A stretch of 64,000 nucleotides of DNA from Bog-366 sp963722555 (GTDB taxonomy: Bacteria; Acidobacteriota; Terriglobia; UBA7540). The stretch is from contig CAVRNQ010000007.1 of the NCBI GenBank assembly GCA_963722555.1, positions 62,001 through 126,000 of the forward strand, written 5' to 3'. Both the position numbers and the translations under genes were made by a program. This document shows positions 18,144-25,783 of the stretch, piece after piece. Numbering within the stretch: the stretch's first letter is position 1; each line of letters starts with the position of its first letter. A model generated the notes under the pieces. The model worked only from the letters and a program-made list of their open reading frames with translations, did not search any database and was not told where the DNA came from.

Positions 18144-20537
18144 ATGCGACGGTTAGGCACACTCATAAACCTCTTCACCATGGTCCTCGTAAGCCTGTCG
18201 GTGGGGCTACAGTGTTCCAAGAGCGCTGGCGCAAATGTTCGCCAGCCCGCTCAGGGTGCGGAACCTCAATCAGCCTATCCAATCCCCGGCGACCGCTGGC
18301 TGGAAATTGATCTCTATTGGTTCGAACAAAAGGATATCGCCGGATCGGTAAAAGCGTTCTGGGACCGCTTCCAGCCGTTGTATACCGGAGTTCAGGGGTA
18401 TCGTGGCGCCATCCTCAATGTGGGGTGGACGGTCGCATGCGTGATGGAGTGGTCAGGAGATCTCGCACAAACGATCAGCTTACCCCAGGGCTCGGGACAG
18501 CAACATTGGGTTGAGATGAGGGGTCCGCTGCGGGGCACAACCGAGGAGCGCAAGCGGGAGGCGCAAGCACGATTTGCGAAGCCGCTGATGGTTCCGCACC
18601 GGGGCTATGATCCGTGGACCTATGGCGACCTCAAGAAAGTGGCTTCCGCGCTGCGTGAGGAGGCGGCCAAGCGTGGCATCCTCGGCTTCAAAGTAGGGAT
18701 GCTAAACTATGCCTGGACGCATGCCTACGGGGAAGAGGCGGCGTGGGTGCGGCGTCACCGAGAAGCGTTTACCGCTTGGAAATCCGCACCGCCCGGCGGA
18801 TCTTCCTTTACTCCGTATTTCGATCCGAATGCCAAGCTCCATGCCGATTTGACAAGGTTGGGTGGATTGCCGAAAGGGATTCCAGAGGGCGTGCCGGTCC
18901 ATGCGGCGTATGCAGCGCAATGGGGAAGCTTATCGAAGACCGTGGGGCTCGACGCGCTCATGCTGCGCGATTCTTTCGGTATGCCCGTGCCCTATGAGCG
19001 CCGGGGGCCGTGGGGACCTGTCGCCCCCTCGCCCGAGGTGATTCGGGAAGCCACGGCCGGGGTTGCCGCTCTGGTGCGTGAGCTCAAGACGGCGAACCGC
19101 CGGGCACTGATCATGATGTACTCGAATATGGCGAGCGCCATTGCGGATTGGCGCGCCAACGGCCTGGACCTCGAAGCGGTCGCGAAGGAAGGCTATCTCG
19201 ACATCTTTGTCGATCAAACTTGGGCCGGCGCCTGCAACGAGGTGGGTTTACGCGAAACCGACTTCTGGAACGACCCCCTGCTGGGTTGGACGTATCAACT
19301 TGGCTACACTCTTCTCCACGCTGCCATTCTCGCGGACACGAAAGTCCGCCATTATCCGCTGATCGAAACTTTTGACGCCTGGGAGGACTGGGATGTGATC
19401 CACACGGCGCCGCAACGCCTGCGCTGGGGCATCTGGGCATATTCTCACGCCGCCGTCAAGACGCCCAAAGGATTGAAGTTGCCCGCGGGTTCGTACATCT
19501 CGTGGGCCAACCAAGGCAAGCGGCTGCTGGACAGCGAAGATGTCCGCTTCTTGGCTGGTAATCTCAATGCCACGATCGCGGACGCCCGCCAGACGCGGGA
19601 AGTCTTTGGTCCCACGCTCGTCTATTCGCGCGAGTCGATGCAGTGGCAGATCGATCATGCCGCTCCCCAACACGACGTGAAGGAATGGATCGATGAACAG
19701 GCGGCGTCGGTCCTGAAATGGCCGGTCCCGATCCTTTCTGTGACTCGCGTGGAATGGCTGCCACAAGTGAAGTCCGACCTCTTCATCCTCCAAACACCCT
19801 CCCACCTGGCGCCCCAACATGAGGCCTACATCGCGAAGCTGATCACCAAGGGACACCCGATCACGATCTTCGGCTGCCCTGCGGGCGGTGTTGATCCTGA
19901 GCTCTCACGGCTGGGCGGCCTCAGCTCTACCGTGAGCTCAAGTGAGGACCGTGCCACGATCCATTTGGCGAAATTGACTGATGCTTCCCAGACGCTGACG
20001 CGACATATCCCAGAGACCTTCGCGACATATTACCGACTGCAAAGGAATGAGGTGGCAGCAGGCGTAGGGGTCGTCTATGAAGTGGACGGCAACCCGGTTC
20101 TGACCCTGAACACTGCGGAGGGAAAGCGAGTTGTCATGTGGGATCCGCCGGAACTTATGTTCAAGGAGAACGCTTCTCTAGCGGAGAACTGGGGTGGCAG
20201 CGGAGGAGCCTATGCGCTTGTGGGAGGCGCGCTGAATTCCTTGCTATCGGGAAGTGATGCGTTGCATGCCGAGCAGGTCGATCTGGACCAGACCCTGAAT
20301 GTCACGGCGTGGCGAGGAATAGATGGGGTAATTCGAATCCTGGCTGGTAATCTGGAAGAGGGTCTGCGCGATGACGCCGATATGACTCGTCATACCATTC
20401 TTCTTCTACCCAAGTCGTGGAAGGCAGCAAGGTGGACGGATGCGTGGAGCCATGAGCGCTTTGAGGCCGACCACGACCGGTTGAGAGTCAACCTGGAGCA
20501 GGCCGGCTCGATCCTGATGCAGCCTGCGACGCAGTGA
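18144..20537 (+). CDS. Exported protein of unknown function, TIM-barrel-like
   Basis: 797 residues. ATG 18144 follows an AAGGGGG ribosome site. The N-terminus is hydrophobic with a possible lipoprotein cysteine (VGLQCSKS), suggesting export. The centre (about 60-450) has alternating strands and helices with conserved-looking ends such as MLRDSF, YLDIFVDQTW and YPLIETFDAWEDW, typical of a sugar-hydrolase barrel. Residues about 520-600 resemble an amidotransferase-like domain (SDLFILQTPSHL, GHPITIFGCPAGG). I do not recognise the family. It lies 121 bases after the giant exported gene on the same strand, so they may form one secreted-enzyme unit. Confidence 0.7.
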   Translation: MRRLGTLINLFTMVLVSLSVGLQCSKSAGANVRQPAQGAEPQSAYPIPGDRWLEIDLYWFEQKDIAGSVKAFWDRFQPLYTGVQGYRGAILNVGWTVACVMEWSGDLAQTISLPQGSGQQHWVEMRGPLRGTTEERKREAQARFAKPLMVPHRGYDPWTYGDLKKVASALREEAAKRGILGFKVGMLNYAWTHAYGEEAAWVRRHREAFTAWKSAPPGGSSFTPYFDPNAKLHADLTRLGGLPKGIPEGVPVHAAYAAQWGSLSKTVGLDALMLRDSFGMPVPYERRGPWGPVAPSPEVIREATAGVAALVRELKTANRRALIMMYSNMASAIADWRANGLDLEAVAKEGYLDIFVDQTWAGACNEVGLRETDFWNDPLLGWTYQLGYTLLHAAILADTKVRHYPLIETFDAWEDWDVIHTAPQRLRWGIWAYSHAAVKTPKGLKLPAGSYISWANQGKRLLDSEDVRFLAGNLNATIADARQTREVFGPTLVYSRESMQWQIDHAAPQHDVKEWIDEQAASVLKWPVPILSVTRVEWLPQVKSDLFILQTPSHLAPQHEAYIAKLITKGHPITIFGCPAGGVDPELSRLGGLSSTVSSSEDRATIHLAKLTDASQTLTRHIPETFATYYRLQRNEVAAGVGVVYEVDGNPVLTLNTAEGKRVVMWDPPELMFKENASLAENWGGSGGAYALVGGALNSLLSGSDALHAEQVDLDQTLNVTAWRGIDGVIRILAGNLEEGLRDDADMTRHTILLLPKSWKAARWTDAWSHERFEADHDRLRVNLEQAGSILMQPATQ

Positions 20538-20599
20538 GGAGTGGGACGCAGGGTCCCGGGAACCTGCTCTGGCTTCCACGAGATGACTTCCCTGGGAGG

Positions 20600-21365
20600 G
20601 TCGGGAACTGGCGCGGTGGTCTGACGACTCCGTTTCCAGTCCCCGCCGCATCGAACGGAGCGTGCGGATTTCCCGCACTCCGCTCTCCTGCTCGCTTCGG
20701 AGCAAGGGTTATGCAAGTTAGGCCAGTGGGGCCGCTTTCGGGTCGGGTACGGTATCGACCCGCCTACTCCACGCTCTCCCACCGCTTCCCTCTTCACCTT
20801 GCCCTATAGCCTTGAGCTCAGGTCTTGCAGATGACTGGGTGCTTTTATCAGGACACCCCTGCCTCCCATTTTGTCCAAGGCCTGGCGATCAGTAAGGCCC
20901 CTTCGCTCCGCGGGCGTTACCCCGTCTCCTCGCTACTGCGGGCCTATCCGCCACCGTCTCGCCGTCGGCCGATTTCCCGTTGTTTCCGGTTATACAGCCT
21001 ACCCTGCTCCAGCGATTTCTCGCTGGGGCGAGGACGGTTTCTCCAGTTGCTCGACATGCCCTTGTCGCCGTGCTGTCCCTACCACCCCGCCGGAGTGACC
21101 TGTCGCTTCGGTCAGCCCGCAACCTGTCATACTGCCTTCGCCCCGAGGGAAAGGGCTCGGCCTCCGGACCTGTTTTGTGTCGAGGCCACCTGTGGGTTCA
21201 CTTTCGTTACGGCCCGGTGACTCGCTCACCATCCCGAGGATGGCTTTGTCGGTCGGCTTCATCCGTTTCGTTTCCTCCACAGATGCAACCCAAGCTAAGG
21301 GGCTTCTGGCTTTTACCCCTGTGGGACTGACTCCCACTGAACATGCCAGCCTTCGCTGGACGCAC
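20600..21365 (-). mobile_element. Probable ORF-less group II intron
   Basis: Read on the minus strand this begins with GTGCGTCCAG, the group II 5' consensus, and continues with a hairpin-rich domain I-like stretch (GTGGGAGTC/AGTCCCAC). Near the 3' end lies a domain V match at 20656-20688: GAGCGGAG, a GNRA-like capped stem, a CG bulge and CTCCGTTC. It is followed by a domain VI-like stem (GGGGACTGG pairing with CCAGTTCCC) and the 3' end CCCGAC, which obeys the AY rule. Total length about 766 bases, the size of a ribozyme without an encoded reverse transcriptase. No maturase coding frame is present between domains. It would need a maturase in trans. A related 3' fragment lies at 59437. Confidence 0.72.
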
Positions 21366-21416
21366 TCCCTCGCCAAAACTCATGCGGCTTTAATTTCAGC
21401 AGCTTAGGCGCGCAGC

Positions 21417-21431
21417 GTTAACATTGTTAAC
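21417..21431. promoter_or_regulatory. GTTAACA-T-TGTTAAC palindrome
   Basis: A perfect 7-bp inverted repeat with a one-base centre, 86 bases upstream of the small interrupted gene at 21517 and 52 bases from the intron 5' end. It has the form of a dimeric-repressor operator. No regulator can be assigned. Confidence 0.35.
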
Positions 21432-21793
21432 AGGCGTCATGTAACCCAAGATCGAGGCAGTTTAGGAACCCGATCTCGTTTTGGCGAAGGACAGGGTCGG
21501 CATCCCGGAGGTTAACATGGATAAGAGAGACGACGCCATAGGGGTTCTCATCACGGACCCAGTTCTGCAGAAACGACTAGCAAAGTACCTCGTGCAACGG
21601 TGCTTTCGCAATTCCGTGCTCGAGGACTTGCACGCAGGTGTAGCGCCCGATTCCAAGGCTGGAGATTACTCAGATGTAATGGTATCTACACCCTTCGGGG
21701 AAATTCCCTGGCGCCCTCGGTGATCACATCAAAACCGGCCATGGGTGGTCGGGTCAAAACCGGCCAAGGGAGGCCGCCCGGGACTAGCTTCTT

Positions 21794-22549
21794 TTACCCT
21801 GCCGAGGGCTCTGTCGGCAAGTCCGTTTTAGTTCGCCAGCTTCGCGGTCCGCACTTCAGCACGTGCCCGTGATGCAGGAGGCGGTCGAGCATGGCGCTGA
21901 CGGCGGCCGCGTCGCCCAGCAGTTTGCCCCAGTCTTCCACAGGGCGGTTCGAGGTTACAATCGTGCTGGCCCGCTCGTAGCGTCGCATAATGATTTCCAG
22001 GAGGTCCTCGGCCGCGGTCAGAGGCAGCTTGCGCATGCCGAAGTCATCGATGATGAGCAGCGGCACGGTGAGCAAGGACTCCAGGAAGTCTTTGCGCTTG
22101 CCGTCGAGGGCCGCTTCGGCGAGATCATCGAGCAGGGCGTGCGTTTCGCGGTAGAGGACGCGGTAACCCTGCTGAATGGCCGCCTGGCCGATGGCTTGGG
22201 CCAAGTGACTTTTGCCGGTCCCGGGGGGGCCGAGAAACAGGGCGTCCTCATGCCGGGCGATGAAGGCGCCGGTGGCGAGATCAAAGACCAGGCTGCGATT
22301 CATCTTCTTGTTGAAGGTGAAATCGAAGTTGTCGAGGGTCTTGAGCGGATCGCGAAATTGGGCCTGCTTGCGGCGACGCTCCAGCAACCGGTCGGCGCGA
22401 CGGGTGAGTTCGTCGTTGAGCAGGCAGGAAATCAGGTCCAGGGGGGCCATGGATTCGGCCTGAGCTTGACGCAGGCGCGTTTCCAGCACGGCGGCCATGC
22501 CGCCCAGGCGCAGTTGTTTTAAGGCACGAGTTAACTCAACCAGATTCAT
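21794..22549 (-). CDS. istB: IS21 helper ATPase IstB
   Basis: 251 residues, an AAA+ ATPase that activates the IstA transposase and selects target DNA. Walker A GPPGTGKS is at 107-114, Walker B is LLIIDDFG, and the sensor region reads TIVTSNRP. ATG 22549 has a GAGGAGAC ribosome site. Length and motifs are those of an intact IstB. Confidence 0.96.
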   Translation of the reverse strand: MNLVELTRALKQLRLGGMAAVLETRLRQAQAESMAPLDLISCLLNDELTRRADRLLERRRKQAQFRDPLKTLDNFDFTFNKKMNRSLVFDLATGAFIARHEDALFLGPPGTGKSHLAQAIGQAAIQQGYRVLYRETHALLDDLAEAALDGKRKDFLESLLTVPLLIIDDFGMRKLPLTAAEDLLEIIMRRYERASTIVTSNRPVEDWGKLLGDAAAVSAMLDRLLHHGHVLKCGPRSWRTKTDLPTEPSAG

Positions 22550-22654
22550 GGTGTCTCCTCTTTCATCGGTGGTTAGTGCTCATAACGAACACTCTCGGGG
22601 CCGTGCGTAGCGCGCGGCGCACGGTGGTACTTCTTCGGCTTCCTGTCATCCCCA

Positions 22655-24478
22655 TCACTCCCGCAGTGGCTGGGCAGTTTTCGGCGGCTCGGGGTTGACC
22701 GCTGGGAATAACGAACCCTGTTTCTCTTGCTCGTTGACTCGCTGCTGGATGAGGTCGCGATAGTGCACCAGCTCACGGATCAAAGGATCGACTTGCTGCA
22801 AGCTCAGGGGCGCTTGGGGATGGCGCTCCAGATAGCGGCGCACGAAGCGATATTCATGCACCTGTAATTCCAGAGCCGTCGCACAGGCTTCCTCCACCGC
22901 CGCCGTGCCGAACTTCTTGGCTAAAGAGAGAACCCCGAGAATGCGGCGGACGCCCAATTCTCCTTGCTCCGTATGGATGGCCTGGCAGAACGCGCCGATG
23001 TGAGTACCGGCGCGGCCGGCGCGCGCCAACAACTGAGAAGTGCCCAAGGGAACCCGTTGTGGGTAGTCCTGCTCCTGGATGCGGTACGCGCCGCGTTTCT
23101 GGCGGATATGCTCACGCAGGAGTTGGCCGGTGCGCGGATCGAGGAGGCGAACGTACAAGCCGTCCCACTGCACGTTGAGCAAACGGCCGATCCAGCCGGG
23201 CGGCGCGCCATAGTAGGCGGCTTCCACCTCCACGCAGCCGTCCAGATGCACGGTGCGTTGGCCATACTGGTAATAGCGGAAGGGCTCAAGGGGCAGGGGT
23301 AGCAGCGCCGGCTTTTCCTCCGCGAACATGACGGCCACTTGCCGCTTGGTGGTGCCGTGAATGCGCGTGTCCGCCCAGTGGGCCTCCCAACGATCCAGGT
23401 AGGCTTGAGCTTGCTCCAGGCTTTCGAAGCGCAGTCCTTTGAGGGGCGTCTTCTGGGCATGTCCGACTCCTGACTCTACTTTCCCCTTGCGGTCCGGATC
23501 GTTCACGCGGCAGGGCATAGCGACCGCGCCATAGTGCGCGAGCACGTCGTGGTAGAGGGGGTTGAGGGTGGGATCGTAAAGGTCGGGGACCAGCACGCCC
23601 TCGCGTAAGTTGTCCAGGACGAGGAGTCGGACCGCGCCGCCCAGTCGGCGAAACGACTTCTCATGCAGTTCCGCCCAAGTGCGCGAGTTGGATTGGAAGA
23701 CGAGCAGGCGGACCGACTTGCGGCTGTAGCCGAGGGTCATCACGAAGAGCCGGGTGCGCCGGTACTTGCCACTCTGCGGGTCGCGGACCATGGGGCCGGT
23801 GCCGTAATCAACTTGGGCCTCCTCACCCGGTGCGGTCACGATCACCGGACGGGCTTCCGGCACCGGGGATCCCCGGAGCCGGTGGATGAAGCGTTTGACG
23901 CTTTGATAGCCGCTGGCGAAGCCGGACTCGGAAACTAAGTCCTGCCAGATCGCCATGGCATTGCGGCCTCGGAGGAGACCGAGTTCGATCAGCTCGCGAT
24001 ACGGTTCACAGGCACTGGCAGAGGGACTACGCGTCGGAGGCATGGCAGGCACCGGCCCTGGCGCGGGGCCCGCGCCAGGGCCGGTGATCACCTGGTTGGC
24101 CCCTGGGGGTCGACCCGACTGAGCGGTCACTTCCGCCGCGGCTTGGGGTGGTGCCGAGTCGGTGGTCACCGCTTTGGCCGCTTTTGCCAGGTCAGGATCA
24201 GGAGGTGGTTCCGGGGTGGCTTCTTGCGGAGCAGGCTCGGTGGATACCCCAAGGGCCGGTTTTCCCGCGCCAAAGTCGGTGATCACCGCTTTGGCCGGTT
24301 TTGAGGCCGTTCTTCGCCCCCATCCTGGAGGTCGGACGGGGATCCCCGCCTCCTTCAGATATCCCGCCGCAGTTTCCCGGCGCACACCGGTGGCCCGCTG
24401 GATGCGCCGCAACGTCCACCCGAGCCGCCCTAAGGCAATAACTTGCTGTTTCTTTTCGTCACTCAAGACATTGGCCAT
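22655..24478 (-). CDS. istA: IS21 transposase IstA with long Pro/Ala-rich linker
   Basis: 607 residues: an N-terminal helix-turn-helix (about 10-45, GWTLRRIQRATGVRRET), a Pro/Ala-rich linker of about 110 residues, a second DNA-binding helix set, then the DDE core (QVDYGTG, a VLDN Asp, and the final Glu in KGKVESGV). ATG 24478 was preferred to the upstream TTG. The linker makes it longer than many IstA proteins. Its coding DNA contains copies of the element's own end motifs (GGCCGGTTTT at 24254 and 24293, GTGATCAC at 24084 and 24279). Confidence 0.93.
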   Translation of the reverse strand: MANVLSDEKKQQVIALGRLGWTLRRIQRATGVRRETAAGYLKEAGIPVRPPGWGRRTASKPAKAVITDFGAGKPALGVSTEPAPQEATPEPPPDPDLAKAAKAVTTDSAPPQAAAEVTAQSGRPPGANQVITGPGAGPAPGPVPAMPPTRSPSASACEPYRELIELGLLRGRNAMAIWQDLVSESGFASGYQSVKRFIHRLRGSPVPEARPVIVTAPGEEAQVDYGTGPMVRDPQSGKYRRTRLFVMTLGYSRKSVRLLVFQSNSRTWAELHEKSFRRLGGAVRLLVLDNLREGVLVPDLYDPTLNPLYHDVLAHYGAVAMPCRVNDPDRKGKVESGVGHAQKTPLKGLRFESLEQAQAYLDRWEAHWADTRIHGTTKRQVAVMFAEEKPALLPLPLEPFRYYQYGQRTVHLDGCVEVEAAYYGAPPGWIGRLLNVQWDGLYVRLLDPRTGQLLREHIRQKRGAYRIQEQDYPQRVPLGTSQLLARAGRAGTHIGAFCQAIHTEQGELGVRRILGVLSLAKKFGTAAVEEACATALELQVHEYRFVRRYLERHPQAPLSLQQVDPLIRELVHYRDLIQQRVNEQEKQGSLFPAVNPEPPKTAQPLRE

Positions 24479-24842
24479 ATCGGCTGAGGCTATACCGCCT
24501 CGCGCCGCAGTCAATGTCCCGGAGGGTGTCTCCGTTGGCCGGTTTTCAGGTGACCATATATGGCCGGTTTTGGGTGATCACTGAGGGCGCAAGCTCTCGA
24601 GACTCAATGACGAGGAGATGAAAACGCTCATGATCGATGTAGTGCAGAAGGCGTACGAGTTCATTCGGGAGCTATTCGACGAAGAGAGTGGCGGTGAGAT
24701 CATTCTTCGACTGGCCGCGCGCGACCCGGTACCGCGGTGGGAAGACCCGAAATAAGGTGGGCAATGGAGGCATTACGTACACGTGGCTGCTGTCACTCGG
24801 CTAAGGTTCGAAGACTCTTCTTAACTAATTAACCTAGTAATG

Positions 24843-25259
24843 CTAAGTCGAAAGGAGCGCCACTGCCGTCAAGGCACACAACACACCGGCCCCTTGAACC
24901 AAGGTGATCGACTCATGAAGGACGATTGGCGCTGCCAGGACTACAACTAAGGGATAAAGCGCGGTGAACGGGCATATAATGGAGGCCTTTCCCCCTTTTT
25001 TCATTGCAACTAGGAGCGCCCACGAGCCAACAGCACACAGCAACGCACTCGAAAGGACATACAGCAAACTGCGTGCAGGATATTTGAAAAGTGATCTGCC
25101 CGGGTAGAAGATAGGTGTCAGCAGAAAGAATCCTGCGACAATCCAGATCGAAGAGGATTCCGCCGAGATTTCATTTGTGGAAAGCTTCTGCAGCAAGCCA
25201 ACGATTCCCCAGGTCAAGACCACGACCACCGCATAGACGAAGCAAGGTGTCACGTGCAT
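24843..25259 (-). CDS. Half-size EamA/DMT transporter subunit B
   Basis: 138 residues with about four to five hydrophobic helices, including VYAVVVVLTWGIVGLLQK and a C-terminal LYPLVVVLAAPIVLHE segment typical of one EamA repeat. The ATG at 25259 lies 11 bases downstream of the sister gene's stop, after a GAGAGGA site; upstream codons are not transporter-like. It probably forms a heterodimer with the sister gene, giving the usual ten-helix permease. Substrate unknown. Confidence 0.82.
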   Translation of the reverse strand: MHVTPCFVYAVVVVLTWGIVGLLQKLSTNEISAESSSIWIVAGFFLLTPIFYPGRSLFKYPARSLLYVLSSALLCAVGSWALLVAMKKGGKASIICPFTALYPLVVVLAAPIVLHESITLVQGAGVLCALTAVALLST

Positions 25260-25270
25260 CGAGTCCTCTC

Positions 25271-25702
25271 TTAGAACGAAAAGATCACGAAGGCTGCTGC
25301 CGCGAACCCAAGGCCGATCACGTGGAGCCAAGTGAGTCTCTCGCGCAGAACCACAACTGCCAGTATCACGCTGACAATGGGATATGTCGCAGTGAAGGCG
25401 GTGATTACCGAGGTATTCCCACCGGTCCGATACGCGGCGAACAGGGCCCAACTCCCGATGCCTGCCAAAACCCCATTGCCCACCGAGTAGAGAATCCCTT
25501 TCGCATTCCTCTCCAGCCTAAAACCTCTCCTGGCGAGAAGAACCATGGCAACCGGGAGACTCCCCCATGCGAACAAGAATTGGGAGGTTTCAGGAGGAAT
25601 TTGGTACGACCCGAGCTTGGCAAGAATCGCCCACGCTCCCCAGCACAGCACACATAACAATGAATACCAAAACCACTTCGATCCTAGTGCTCCAAGCGTC
25701 AC
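25271..25702 (-). CDS. Half-size EamA/DMT transporter subunit A
   Basis: 143 residues forming one EamA repeat (WFWYSLLCVLCWGAWAILAKLG at the start, ATYPIVSVILAVVVLRE near the end). GTG 25702 was chosen because AAAGGA precedes it and transporter homology begins there. It lies 81 bases downstream of giant exported paralogue 2 on the same strand, so a sugar breakdown product is a plausible but unproven substrate. Confidence 0.82.
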   Translation of the reverse strand: MTLGALGSKWFWYSLLCVLCWGAWAILAKLGSYQIPPETSQFLFAWGSLPVAMVLLARRGFRLERNAKGILYSVGNGVLAGIGSWALFAAYRTGGNTSVITAFTATYPIVSVILAVVVLRERLTWLHVIGLGFAAAAFVIFSF

Positions 25703-25783
25703 TTGATATTCCTTTGCTGTTTGTCCACCCCGGGTCAAAGAGCACTTCTGGGAACCCAAGCACCAAAGACCAAGCTGCTCTTG

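Larger units (their letters stand above)
21715..24586 (-). mobile_element. IS21-family insertion sequence
   Basis: 2872 bp carrying istA and istB on the minus strand. Both ends begin CCTC(G/A)GTGATCAC and each holds two copies of AAAACCGGCC, the multiple terminal binding sites expected for IS21. GCGC occurs directly outside both ends (21711-21714 and 24587-24590) and is the probable 4-bp target duplication; removing one copy restores the host reading frame. Both transposition genes look intact, so the insertion is probably recent. Confidence 0.93.
21517..24755 (+). pseudogene. Small conserved protein gene interrupted by IS21
   Basis: ATG 21517 follows a CGGAGG site. Codons 1-66 (to 21714, ...FGEIPWR) and codons 67-120 (24591-24755, KLSRLNDEEMKTLMIDVV...PRWEDPK) join in frame once the IS and one GCGC target copy are removed. 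The 120-residue product matches a small conserved family I recall from phage and plasmid contexts (CFRNSVLEDLHAG, GDYSDV, DEEMKxLMIDVV, RDPVPxW), with no known function. The interruption truncates it after residue 66 plus three IS-encoded codons. Confidence 0.8.

Noticed and set aside
20825..21407. Several short proline/arginine-rich frames
   Set aside because: They lie antisense to the group II intron RNA and are explained by its structure, not by coding.
21721..24580. IS21 ends placed at TGATCA
   Set aside because: The inverted repeat continues outward to CCTC, and only borders at 21715 and 24586 give a target duplication and restore the host frame.
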